Assembly: GCF_014195505.1 (NCBI RefSeq)
Contig: NZ_JACIBV010000001.1
Span: 8,494,001 to 8,558,000 of the forward strand
Length of the DNA: 64,000 bases
Reading direction: 5' to 3'
From: Nonomuraea dietziae
Lineage (GTDB): Bacteria > Actinomycetota > Actinomycetes > Streptosporangiales > Streptosporangiaceae
In this document: one piece after another, positions 32,492 to 40,824 of the stretch
Layout of the letters: each line of letters starts with the position of its first letter
Numbering within the stretch: the stretch's first letter is position 1
Made by a program: the position numbers and the translations under genes
Notes under the pieces: model-generated
Seen by the model: the letters and a program-made list of their open reading frames with translations, nothing else
What the model was told of the DNA's origin: nothing
The model's database searches: none

Positions 32492-33049
32492 GTGGAACGC
32501 AAGACCACGAGGGAACTCGACGCCCAGGCGCTGAAGGCGTTCACCCATCCGGTGCGGATGCGGATGTACGAGCTGCTCGAGGAGCACGGCGCGGCCACCG
32601 CGACGATGCTGGCCGCGCGGATCGACGAGAACACCGGCGTGACCAGCTACCACCTGCGGCAGTTGGCCAAGCACGGTCTCATCGTCGAGGTGCCGGAGAA
32701 GTCGAGGGGCAAGGAGCGGTGGTGGCGCGCCGCGGGCTTCAGCACCGACACCGACAGGTTCAGAAAGGACCCCGCGACGGCCGAGGCGGCGGAGGTGCTC
32801 ATGGCGGGCATCGTCCGACAGCGCAACACCGAGCTGCTGCGCTGGGTCGAGCAGTCGCGCGAGGCCTCACGGGACTGGATCGAGGCCACCACGCACACCA
32901 GGCGGTCGATGCGGCTCAACCGCGAGCACCTGGCCGAGCTGGGCAGGCGTGTGCAGGAGCTGATCGACGCGCTGGACGACGACGAGGAGGGAGAGCACGT
33001 CGTCATCCACTTCGACGCCTTCCCGCTTCGGCGCGATCACGACGGTTAG
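32492..33049 (+). CDS. ArsR-like winged-helix regulator
   Basis: 185 residues, GTG start. The winged-helix domain is at residues 8-75: LKAFTHPVRMRMYELLEEHG...VTSYHLRQLAKHGLI, with the recognition helix at TGVTSYHLRQL. The C-terminal half is helical and acidic. No metal-binding Cys are seen, so it is a HTH_20-type regulator and not a metal sensor. It probably controls the divergent MFS-lectin operon and itself through the three phased repeats. Its 3' end overlaps the convergent MocR gene by four bases. Confidence 0.88.
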   Translation: MERKTTRELDAQALKAFTHPVRMRMYELLEEHGAATATMLAARIDENTGVTSYHLRQLAKHGLIVEVPEKSRGKERWWRAAGFSTDTDRFRKDPATAEAAEVLMAGIVRQRNTELLRWVEQSREASRDWIEATTHTRRSMRLNREHLAELGRRVQELIDALDDDEEGEHVVIHFDAFPLRRDHDG

Positions 33050-34488
33050 CGCGGCGACCGGCCCAGAACCTCCGCCAGGCAGGCGCGCAGCCGGGCGAGG
33101 GCCTCGTCGAGCCGGTCGGTGGGGATGGCGCCGAAGCCCAGGATCAGGCCGGGCCGTACCGCCTCGGTCTGGTAGTGGCCGGCCAGCGTCCACACCGCGA
33201 CCTCCTTGTCCAGGGCCAGCGCCGCCACGTCCAGCAGGTCATGGACGCCGCCGGTTCGGGCGAAGGCGCTGACGTGCAGGCCCGCCGCGGCGGGGACCGG
33301 CTCCAGCCACGGGGCCAAATCCGTGGCCAGCGCGGCCAGCACCCTGTCGCGGCGCACGTGGTACTCACGGCGGGCCCTGCGCACATGGCGGGCCAGCGCC
33401 CCTTCGTCGATGAAGCGGGCCAGCGCCGCCTGACTCGGCAGCGCGGTGTGCCAGTCGGACAGATGCTTGGCCGCCCGTACGGCACGCCGCAGCGAAGGCG
33501 GCACGACCAGGAAGCCCATCCGCAGCGTCGGCAGCATGGTCTTGGAGAACGAGCCGAGGTACAGCACCCGGCCCGCGCGGTCGAGACCGTGCAGCGACTC
33601 GACGGGACGTCCCGTGTAGCGGAACTCGCTGTCGTAGTCGTCCTCGATCACCGCGGCTCCCTCGGCCTCGGCGCGGGCCAGCAGCTCCATCCGGCGGGCC
33701 AGCGTCATCGGCATGCCGAGCGGGCACTGGTGCGAAGGGGTCACGTAGATCATCCGCACGCCGCGGGGGACGGCCTCGACGACCAGGCCGTCGCGGTCGA
33801 CCGGCACCGGCACGACCCGGGCGCCGAGCGAGGCGAACAGCCTCCTGGCCATGCCGTACCCCGGTTCCTCCACCGCGACCCGCTCGCCAGGCTCGACCAG
33901 CACCCTGGTCACGAGGTCGAGGGACTGCTGGGTCCCCGTGGTGACGACGACGTGGCCCGCGTCGGTGCGCACGCCGCGGGACAGGCCGATGTGCCTGGCG
34001 ATCGCCTCGCGCAGAGCGGGCAGCCCGAGCGGGTCCCCGTGCGTCGCGGGGCCGACCGCCGAGGCGCGCAGCTCCGCGGTGAGGACCCTGCGCCAGGTCT
34101 GGTACGGGAACAGTCGGGCGTCGACGGAGCCCGGCCGCAGGTCGAACCTGGCCCGTACCGCGCTGAGGTCGGGAGGGTCGGCTGCCCGCTCCCACAGGGG
34201 TCTGGCCCGCAGTGCCTGACCGGCAGGGCCGCCGTCTGCCGCGCTCTGGCGCACCGCCGCGCTGACGTAGGTGCCCGCCCCCGTGCGGGTGACGAGGAAG
34301 CCCTCTCCCGTCAGCCGCTCGTAGGCCGTGCACACCGTGTTGCGGGAGACCTGCAGGCGCCGGTGCAGCTCCCTGCTGGAGGGCAGCGGGTCGCCCGGCC
34401 TTAATCGCCCGTCCAGGACGGCCTGCCTGATCTGCCGGTAGATCTGCCCGGACAGGTCGCTCCTGTCCAGGCTGACGTGCAACTCCAT
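33046..34488 (-). CDS. MocR/PdxR-type regulator (GntR HTH fused to aminotransferase)
   Basis: 480 residues. The N-terminal GntR winged helix (about 5-75, GQIYRQIRQAVLDGRLRPGD, then SRNTVCTAYERLTGEGFLVTR) is joined to a fold-type I PLP domain. The PLP Lys lies in SFSKTMLPTLRMGF, and the cofactor Asp in IEDDYDSEF. Such proteins sense PLP or an amino acid and usually control a neighbouring PLP or amine pathway. The nearest divergent gene is the flavoenzyme at 34617, a plausible target. ATG at 34488 is used; an upstream in-frame extension looks unconserved. Confidence 0.9.
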   Translation of the reverse strand: MELHVSLDRSDLSGQIYRQIRQAVLDGRLRPGDPLPSSRELHRRLQVSRNTVCTAYERLTGEGFLVTRTGAGTYVSAAVRQSAADGGPAGQALRARPLWERAADPPDLSAVRARFDLRPGSVDARLFPYQTWRRVLTAELRASAVGPATHGDPLGLPALREAIARHIGLSRGVRTDAGHVVVTTGTQQSLDLVTRVLVEPGERVAVEEPGYGMARRLFASLGARVVPVPVDRDGLVVEAVPRGVRMIYVTPSHQCPLGMPMTLARRMELLARAEAEGAAVIEDDYDSEFRYTGRPVESLHGLDRAGRVLYLGSFSKTMLPTLRMGFLVVPPSLRRAVRAAKHLSDWHTALPSQAALARFIDEGALARHVRRARREYHVRRDRVLAALATDLAPWLEPVPAAAGLHVSAFARTGGVHDLLDVAALALDKEVAVWTLAGHYQTEAVRPGLILGFGAIPTDRLDEALARLRACLAEVLGRSPR

Positions 34489-34616
34489 GGCGGCGAGCCT
34501 ACGGCGTCGAGATCGCGGCGTGACCGGCCCTGGCCAGGTGGGAGCGGATCGGCCCTGTCCCCGCGCCGCCGGCCCTCCTAGCGTCGGTGTCGTTTCCGAC
34601 ATCATCGAGGGGCGTG

Positions 34617-36227
34617 ATGGACTCACTGTCGCGAAGGACAATGATCACGGGCGGAGCCGTGGCGGTCGGGAGTTCGGCCACGGCGTGGGCGGCGGGACGC
34701 GCCGCCGCCGAGGAGAGCCGGGGATGGGAGGCGCAGGCGAGCACCGTGCGTCCTGACGACCCTCGCTACGCCGACCTGCGCACGGGGTCGAACCAGCGCT
34801 GGATGGGCAGGCCCGAGTACATCAGGGTGGCCGGCACGACCGCGCACGTGGTGCAGGCCGTGACCGAAGCGGTCAAGGCGGGCAGGCGCGTGGTGGCGCG
34901 CAGCGGAGGCAACTGCTTCGAGGACTTCGTCACCAGTCCCGACGTCCAGGTCGTCGTCGACCTGTCGCAGATGAGGGCGATCTCCTACGACCGCGCCATG
35001 CGGGCGATCGCGGTGGAGGCCGGGGCGCTGGTCGGCGACGTCTACAGGACGCTGTTCACCCGCTGGGGTGTGGTGATCCCCGCGGGCATCTGCCAGAACG
35101 TCGGTATGGGCGGGCACGTGGTGGGCGGCGCGTACGGCGCGTTGAACCGCCTGCACGGGCTGGCGGTCGACCACCTGTACGCCGTGGAGGTGGTGGTCGT
35201 CGGCAGGTCGGGCGCGGCCAGGGCGGTCGTCGCCACGAGGGAGCCCGACGATCCCCACCGCGAGCTGTGGTGGGCGCACACAGGGGGAGGCGGGGGCAAC
35301 TTCGGCATCGTCACCCGTTACTGGTTCCGCACGCCGGGGGCGAAGGGCGACGATCCTGCCGCGCTGCTGCCGAAGCCGCCTCCTGAGCTGCTGCTCCACG
35401 TGCAGAACTGGCCGTGGGCGGGCCTGACCCAGGAGGGATTCACCAGGCTCGTGCGCAACGCGGGCACGTGGTTCGAGGCCAACAGCGCGCCGGACTCGCC
35501 GTACAACAGCCTCTTCAGCCACCTGAGGCTGACGCACCAGGCGCACGGGACCGTCACCCTGGCCGCTCAGCTGGACGCCACCAGGCCGGACGCCGAGAAG
35601 CTGATGAGCGACTTCACCGCGGCGATCGGCGAGGGCGTCGGCGTCGCCGCGCGGCAGACCCAGCACCGCACGGTGCCGTGGGTGCACGGCGTGTGGTGGA
35701 ACGGCTTCGCGGGGACCAATCCGAACGACAGGGCGAAGTACAAGTCGGCCTACCTGCGCAGGGGTTTCACCGACGATCAGATCGCGGGCATCTACCGGAA
35801 CCTGACCCGCGCCGACTACCAGCCGCACCTCGGCTCCATGGTCCAGCTTGCCGCCTACGGAGGCAGGGTGAACACGGTCGGGCCCGAGGCCACGGCGGTG
35901 CCCCAGCGCGACTCGGTGGTGAAGGTGATGTTCGCCTCGGTGTGGCAGCCCCCCGCCGACGACGCCAAGCACCTGCAGTGGATCAGGGAGTGCTATCGCG
36001 ACACCTTCGCCGCCACGGGCGGCGTCCCCGCGCGCGGCGGGACGACGGACGGCTGCTTCGTCAACTACGCCGACGTCGACCTCAACGACCCGCGGTGGAA
36101 CAGCTCGGACCAGCCGTGGCACGAGCTGTACTACGGCGGGAACTACGCCAGGCTGCGGCAGGTGAAGACGCGCTGGGACCCGCGCGACGTCTTCCGTCAC
36201 GCGCAGTCGGTCCAGCCGCTGTCCTGA
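34617..36227 (+). CDS. secreted FAD-linked oxidase, berberine bridge enzyme family
   Basis: 536 residues. A twin-arginine signal (SRRTMITGGAVAVGSSATAW) precedes an FAD_binding_4 domain and a C-terminal BBE motif (NYADVDLNDP...YYGGNYARLRQVKTRWDP). In the family FAD is often doubly attached: a His in RSGGHCYE and a Cys in GxCxxVGxGG. Here the Cys is present (PAGICQNVGMGGHVVGGAYG) but the His position reads Asn (RSGGNCFEDF), so attachment through Cys only is predicted. GAGGGG is four bases before the ATG. The substrate is unknown; relatives oxidise sugars and polyketide glycosides. Confidence 0.88.
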   Translation: MDSLSRRTMITGGAVAVGSSATAWAAGRAAAEESRGWEAQASTVRPDDPRYADLRTGSNQRWMGRPEYIRVAGTTAHVVQAVTEAVKAGRRVVARSGGNCFEDFVTSPDVQVVVDLSQMRAISYDRAMRAIAVEAGALVGDVYRTLFTRWGVVIPAGICQNVGMGGHVVGGAYGALNRLHGLAVDHLYAVEVVVVGRSGAARAVVATREPDDPHRELWWAHTGGGGGNFGIVTRYWFRTPGAKGDDPAALLPKPPPELLLHVQNWPWAGLTQEGFTRLVRNAGTWFEANSAPDSPYNSLFSHLRLTHQAHGTVTLAAQLDATRPDAEKLMSDFTAAIGEGVGVAARQTQHRTVPWVHGVWWNGFAGTNPNDRAKYKSAYLRRGFTDDQIAGIYRNLTRADYQPHLGSMVQLAAYGGRVNTVGPEATAVPQRDSVVKVMFASVWQPPADDAKHLQWIRECYRDTFAATGGVPARGGTTDGCFVNYADVDLNDPRWNSSDQPWHELYYGGNYARLRQVKTRWDPRDVFRHAQSVQPLS

Positions 36228-36251
36228 CCCTGCGCCCGTCCGCGAGGGTCC

Positions 36252-36959
36252 TCAGCCTGCCCGGCCCGAGCCCCTCGCGCCCGTGGCAGGAGGTTCGGGG
36301 GCGCGCGCCCAGCGTTCGGTGAAGAGCCCGCCGCTGGGCGCGCCGCCGGGCAGGGGCTCGGTGTGGACGGCGCGCAGGCCGTCCACGGCGATGGTCACGA
36401 GCCGCGCGCGAGCTTCCATGGCCGCCCCGACGAGGTCGTCGCGGCCCTGCTTGCGCAGCTGGTCGAGCAGGGGAGAGGTGCCGAGCTGCTCGATCAGCAG
36501 GGAGATGTCGACGGCGGTGACGTCCGCCCGCAGGACCCCCGCCTCGTGCGCCCTGGCGACCAGCGCGGCCAGCAGCTCATCGCCCCTGGCGCTGCTCGCC
36601 GCCATCTGCTCGGTGACCTCGATGGTGCCGGCGACCGGCGACAGCGATCCCTGGCCGAACTCCACGCACGCCGTGATGAAGCCCTTCAGTCCGCGCCAGG
36701 GGTCGTCGTCGGCCAGGCCCCGCTCGGCGGCCTCGTTCCAGTGCTCGAGCGAGAGCGCGGACAGCCGCTGGAAGAGCTCCTCCTTGGTGCGGTAACGGCG
36801 GTAGAGGCTGCCGATCCCGACGCCTGCCCTGGCGGCGATCGAGGCGACCGAGGCATGGGCGCCGTCGGCGGCGAGCACCTCGCGCGCGGCCTGCAGAAGG
36901 GCGCGGTCGTTGCGTTCGGCCTCGGCCTGACGCCTGCCGCGGTTCCCGGGTGCGCTCAT
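36252..36959 (-). CDS. TetR family regulator
   Basis: 235 residues. The N-terminal HTH is ALLQAAREVLAADGAHASVASIAARAGVGIGSLYRRYRTKEELFQ (about 23-68). The C-terminal helical ligand domain is of the SbtR-like type. ATG at 36959 is favoured because AGGA lies eight bases ahead; an ATG at 36968 is possible. The upstream space holds GCGGAG (36979-36984) and CTCCGC (36992-36997), a 6-base inverted repeat that may be its own operator. It converges on the flavoenzyme gene. Confidence 0.88.
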   Translation of the reverse strand: MSAPGNRGRRQAEAERNDRALLQAAREVLAADGAHASVASIAARAGVGIGSLYRRYRTKEELFQRLSALSLEHWNEAAERGLADDDPWRGLKGFITACVEFGQGSLSPVAGTIEVTEQMAASSARGDELLAALVARAHEAGVLRADVTAVDISLLIEQLGTSPLLDQLRKQGRDDLVGAAMEARARLVTIAVDGLRAVHTEPLPGGAPSGGLFTERWARAPEPPATGARGSGRAG

Positions 36960-37029
36960 GTCGCTCATCCTATCGATCGCGGAGTGGATTGCTCCGCTCG
37001 TGCTCAAGGGCGAGCGCTCTTCGGAGCCG

Positions 37030-37956
37030 TTACGCCGCCGTGTCGGTCGGCGTCTCGTAGCGGACGCCGGTGAGCCGCTCCGACAGCTCCCACAGGCGGC
37101 GCGCGGTGACGGTGTCGTGGATCGCCCTGTGCCCCTGACGGATCGTGGGCGCTCCCCTCAGCTCCAGGAGGCCGTCGGGGGCGACGTAGCTGCCGCCCGG
37201 CAGGTCCCGGGCGGTGGCCGCGTGCAGCGAGGTGCGCGCGCCGCCCTCGGTGGGCTGGAAGGTCAGGCGGACCAGCAGCCGGATGAGGCGCTGGTACACC
37301 GCGCCGCGACCGGCGTTGGCGCCTCCTGTCAGGACGTTGGTGCGGGTGAGGCCCGGCGCGACCGCCATGCTGCGCAGCGGCAGGCCCGCCGCCGTCATCC
37401 TGCGCTGCAGCTCGACGGCGAAGTAGAGGTTGGCCCTCTTGGACTGCACGTAGGCGAAGGGCGCGCTGTAGCCGCGCTCGGCGTTGAGATCGCTCAGGTC
37501 GAACCTGGCGAAGCGCTGTCCCTCGCTGCTGACCGTCACCACCCTGGCCTCCCCGCCGGCCAGAAGGTACGGCATCAGCAGCCCCGTCAGCGCGAACGTG
37601 CCCAGATGGTTGACGCCGAAGTGCGTCTCGAACCCGTCGGCCGTCCTGGAGAAGGGGACCATCGCCACGCCCGCGTTGTTGATCAGCAGGTCGAGCCGTC
37701 CCAGATCCCACCCGGCGGCGAAGGAGCGGACCGATTCCAGGCTGGACAGGTCGAGCCGGCGCAGCTCGGCCCGCGAGCCCGGCGCTTCGACGAGCAGGCG
37801 GTCGAGCGCGTCGCGCCCGCGTTCGGGGCTGCGGCAGGCCAGTACGACGTGGGCGCCGCGGCGGGCCAGCTCGCGGGCCGTGACGTAGCCGATGCCGCTG
37901 TTGGCGCCGGTCACCACGGCGATCCGCCCTGACTGGTCGGGAATGTGTGCGTGCAC
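37030..37956 (-). CDS. short-chain dehydrogenase/reductase, retinol dehydrogenase-like
   Basis: 308 residues with TGANSGIG (NADP-binding), NNAGV, a catalytic Ser in VVTVSSEGQ and the YVQSK motif (YxxxK intact). Length and pattern match the RDH/protochlorophyllide reductase-like SDR group. The GTG at 37956 is chosen because AGGAGG lies eight bases ahead. It is divergent from the TetR gene at 38040 and separated from it by two identical palindromes, so it is the likely repressed target. Confidence 0.9.
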   Translation of the reverse strand: MHAHIPDQSGRIAVVTGANSGIGYVTARELARRGAHVVLACRSPERGRDALDRLLVEAPGSRAELRRLDLSSLESVRSFAAGWDLGRLDLLINNAGVAMVPFSRTADGFETHFGVNHLGTFALTGLLMPYLLAGGEARVVTVSSEGQRFARFDLSDLNAERGYSAPFAYVQSKRANLYFAVELQRRMTAAGLPLRSMAVAPGLTRTNVLTGGANAGRGAVYQRLIRLLVRLTFQPTEGGARTSLHAATARDLPGGSYVAPDGLLELRGAPTIRQGHRAIHDTVTARRLWELSERLTGVRYETPTDTAA

Positions 37957-37971
37957 GAGAAAGCCCTCCTT

Positions 37972-38040
37972 TTGCAACTCCAAGTTGCGATAGCCTGATG
38001 GTGGCATTCTGTCCGGCTGTAACGCAACTTGGAGTTGCAA
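37972..38040. promoter_or_regulatory. duplicated palindromic operator between SDR and TetR genes
   Basis: TTGCAACTCCAAGTTGCG (37972-37989) and its exact reverse complement CGCAACTTGGAGTTGCAA (38023-38040) flank a 33-base spacer. Each half is itself a palindrome, GCAACT-CCA-AGTTGC. One copy lies next to the start of each divergent gene, and the second overlaps the ribosome-binding site and start codon of the TetR gene, so one repressor could shut both promoters. Confidence 0.82.
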
Positions 38041-38645
38041 TGGATTCTGAGTCCCACCGTCCCCGGCAGGTCGGGCGCGGCGCGAAAGTGCGTGACGCCG
38101 TGCACGCGGCGACGCTGGCCGAGCTGGTGGAGAAGGGTTACGCCGCGCTCACCGTCGAGGGCGTCGCGCTGCGGGCCGGGGTGCACAAGACGACGCTCTA
38201 CCGGCGGTGGGCGGACAGGGAGAGCCTGGTCGCCGACGCCCTGGCCGATCTGTCGGCGATGGACGTGCCCATCCCCGACACCGGGTCGATCGAAAGCGAT
38301 CTGCGGGAGCTCGCTCGCTCGCTGGTGCGTATGATGACGGCGCCGAAGGGGCGGGCCCTGCTGGCCGCGATGTTCTCGGGAGCCGCGGACGTCCCCGGTG
38401 TCGCCGAGGCGAGGCGGCAGGTCTTCGACGACAGGTTCAGGAGGGCCGAGCCGGTGGTCGCCCGCGCGGTCGAGCGGGGCGAGCTGCCCGAGGGGACCGA
38501 CCCCTCCGAATTGCTCAAGGCCCTCGCCGCGCCCGTGTACTTCCGGCTGCTGGTCACCGGCGACCCCGTCGACGAGATCACCGCCGAGCGGGCGGCCCTG
38601 CTCGCCCTGGCGGCGGCGCGCGCGGGTGCGCTGCGCCGCCGCTGA
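38040..38645 (+). CDS. TetR family regulator
   Basis: 201 residues. HTH: VHAATLAELVEKGYAALTVEGVALRAGVHKTTLYRRWADRESLVADAL (about 19-66). The C-terminal domain is of the TetR_C_16 kind. The ATG at 38040 has GGAG five bases ahead, inside the right-hand operator. It should repress itself and the divergent SDR gene. The ligand is probably a substrate of the SDR. Confidence 0.9.
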   Translation: MDSESHRPRQVGRGAKVRDAVHAATLAELVEKGYAALTVEGVALRAGVHKTTLYRRWADRESLVADALADLSAMDVPIPDTGSIESDLRELARSLVRMMTAPKGRALLAAMFSGAADVPGVAEARRQVFDDRFRRAEPVVARAVERGELPEGTDPSELLKALAAPVYFRLLVTGDPVDEITAERAALLALAAARAGALRRR

Positions 38646-38679
38646 CGGGTGCCCTGGCCGCCGGGCTGTGCTTCGGTTC

Positions 38680-39954
38680 TCAGTCGCGCGGGTTCCAGTC
38701 GTCGGTGTCCACGTCGAGGTCGAGCTCTTCGGCGATGTCACCCCAGCCGGTGAACTTGAAGTTCGTGTTCTCCCTGTCGGGCACGGCCGGCGTGTTGGCG
38801 CCGTCGTGCGCGACGAACAGGCCCTCGTCGAAGTCGCCCATGGGGACGTTCAGCACAGTCGATCCGTCGCTGTTCTCGACGCCGTCGATGCCGTCGTCCT
38901 GTCCGATCCTGAACTGCCTGAGATGCGCGTTGGTGCCCTCCCTGCGGTAGACGGCGAAGGTGCTGTCACCCTGGCTGGAGGCGATCAGGTAGCCCTTGCC
39001 GTCCTCCCGGTAGTAGATCGTGAGGCCCTCGGCGTCCGCGCTCAGGTGCCGGCCTCCGTAGCCGGGGTCGGCGCCGGGGGTGCACTCCTCGGTCTCTGGG
39101 TCGTAGCTACCGGGGACGCCGTACTCCCGCACCTTGTCCATCAGCACCGGGGTTCCGGTGAGGTCCGCCCGCATGCGCCAGATGCCGACGTCCTCCTGCG
39201 CCGCGTAGAGGACGTCCCTCTCCTGGTCCACGACCATGCCCTCGACCTGCGCCAGCTCGTCGGGCTCCATGCAGGGGGTCCAGGTCTGCCCGTTCGGGAG
39301 AGTGAACGACGCGGGCAGGTCCAGCGTCCTGACCAGCTGGTAGCCGACCGTGCCGCCTGGCCCCGGCAGGAGCTTGACCAGGCCGACCGAGGTCCTGTGG
39401 CGACGGCTGACCAGCGCGTAGGTGCCGGTGGAGTCCTTCCACGTGGTCAGGCCGTACGCCGTCTGCGCCTCGTTGACCTCCTGCTGGGTGGCGTTGAACA
39501 CGAACGGCGCCGCGGGGTCGGTCACGTCGGTAAGGCGGCCGTCCGAGATGGCGTAGATCCGGAGGATGTCCCGCCCGCGATCGGAGACGACCGCGAGGTC
39601 TCGCCCGCCGAAGCCGTAGGTGACGTCGACGTTGTTGAACCGTCCCGGCTCGTCGTCGGGGCCGGGGGCCGCGGGGGCGGGGAAGTGCTGGAGCTGCCGA
39701 CCGTCGAGGTCGTAGACGAACAGGCCGCCCTCCTTCGCTGTGGTGATCACCACGCTCTTGCCGGACTGTGACGGGTGCAGCCAGATCGCCGGGTCGTCGC
39801 CGTTGGCGTTGTGCCCCGCCTCGTCGTCGAACAGGGCGGGGGTCTCCACCTCCGGGTCCACGGAGGGGAGGTCGTGACTCATGGCGGGGGTCGCCATCCC
39901 TCCGATCAGCGAGAACGTCACGACCGTCAGGACGAGTCTGGACAGGGGACGCAT
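38680..39954 (-). CDS. secreted beta-propeller phytase (3-phytase)
   Basis: 424 residues. A signal peptide ends near AMS (about residue 26). The mature protein has the hallmarks of the six-bladed Ca2+-dependent phytase: DDPAIWLHPSQSGKSVV, GRFNNVDVTYGF, YALVSRR, EGMVVD and DAEGLTIYY, which provide the Ca2+ and phosphate ligands. It releases phosphate from phytate outside the cell. It is the distal gene of the leftward phosphate island, separated by 93 bases from the HAD gene. That gap contains the 16-base motif shared with the PiT/SBP promoter region. GAGGAGG precedes the ATG. Confidence 0.93.
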   Translation of the reverse strand: MRPLSRLVLTVVTFSLIGGMATPAMSHDLPSVDPEVETPALFDDEAGHNANGDDPAIWLHPSQSGKSVVITTAKEGGLFVYDLDGRQLQHFPAPAAPGPDDEPGRFNNVDVTYGFGGRDLAVVSDRGRDILRIYAISDGRLTDVTDPAAPFVFNATQQEVNEAQTAYGLTTWKDSTGTYALVSRRHRTSVGLVKLLPGPGGTVGYQLVRTLDLPASFTLPNGQTWTPCMEPDELAQVEGMVVDQERDVLYAAQEDVGIWRMRADLTGTPVLMDKVREYGVPGSYDPETEECTPGADPGYGGRHLSADAEGLTIYYREDGKGYLIASSQGDSTFAVYRREGTNAHLRQFRIGQDDGIDGVENSDGSTVLNVPMGDFDEGLFVAHDGANTPAVPDRENTNFKFTGWGDIAEELDLDVDTDDWNPRD

Positions 39955-40026
39955 GGCGCCTCCTCGTATGGGGGGTGGACCTTCTCAACGAACGTAACCG
40001 CGGATTTTCCCCGATGCAATAGGACA

Positions 40027-40042
40027 TCCTTATGTCAGGACA
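40027..40042. promoter_or_regulatory. 16-base motif upstream of the phytase gene
   Basis: TCCTTATGTCAGGACA is the exact reverse complement of 47205-47220 in the divergent PiT/SBP promoter region 7 kb away. It contains the inverted halves TCCT and AGGA. AT-rich sequence of this length matching exactly in a high-GC region is unlikely by chance. It may be a shared operator of the phosphate island. Confidence 0.5.
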
Positions 40043-40047
40043 TCTTC

Positions 40048-40824
40048 TCAAAGTCTGGCGAGAGCCAGCGCCACCACCTCGGCGACGGCTCCTTCCGAGC
40101 AGGCTCCGACCACGACGTCGGCCGCCTTCCTGACCTCCGGGTGACCGTCACCGACCGCGACCCCGAGCCCGGCTGTCGTGATCATGTCGATGTCGTTGGG
40201 GTTGTCACCGATCGCCGCGATCTCCTCCAGCGGGACGCCGCGGGCCGCGGCCAGCTCGCGAAGCGCGCTTCCCTTGGACGCGCCCTCGGGCAGCACCTCC
40301 AGATAGGTCGGCTCGGACCGGACCGTGACGGTTCCCGGGATGTCGGGAGCGGGAAACGGATCGCCGATCAGCATGCACTTGGTGATCTCTGCGGGCGGCA
40401 GCGCCGCCCAGTCGCCGGGATCGCGCAGCGCGATCCCGTCGCGCCGGGCGTAGTCTCGCAGTCCGGCCACGTCGTGCACGGCCAGGGCCTCGCCGCCGCA
40501 GAACACCACCGGGTGGACGCCCTCGGGGAGCGCGCCGAACAGGTCGAGCAGCGCCTTCCACGCGTCCACCGGCAGGTGGCGGGCGCGCAGCACATCTCCC
40601 GTGGCGAGGTTCACCGTCCTGGCGCCGTTGTAGAGGATCGTCGCCCCGTCGAGACCCAGCTCGTCGTAGTAGCGGCGGGCCGAGCGCTCCATCCGCCCGG
40701 TGGCGATGACCACCTCTCCGCCCGTGGCTCGGAAGCGGCGCAGCGCCTGCCTGCTGGCGGGCACCATGGCCAGGTCACGCCCCACGAGCGTGCCGTCCAG
40801 GTCGGTGACGATCCAGCGGATCAC
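40048..40824 (-). CDS. Cof-type HAD phosphatase
   Basis: 258 residues, HAD superfamily class IIB. Motif I is VTDLDGTLVG (nucleophile and acid Asp), motif II Thr in VIATGRME, motif III Lys in GASKGSAL and motif IV IGDNPNDIDMI. The Cof cap domain sits between motifs II and III. These enzymes dephosphorylate sugar phosphates and similar small compounds. It is coupled to the inositol-monophosphatase gene by a four-base overlap and is the last gene of the main transport operon. Confidence 0.92.
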   Translation of the reverse strand: MIRWIVTDLDGTLVGRDLAMVPASRQALRRFRATGGEVVIATGRMERSARRYYDELGLDGATILYNGARTVNLATGDVLRARHLPVDAWKALLDLFGALPEGVHPVVFCGGEALAVHDVAGLRDYARRDGIALRDPGDWAALPPAEITKCMLIGDPFPAPDIPGTVTVRSEPTYLEVLPEGASKGSALRELAAARGVPLEEIAAIGDNPNDIDMITTAGLGVAVGDGHPEVRKAADVVVGACSEGAVAEVVALALARL

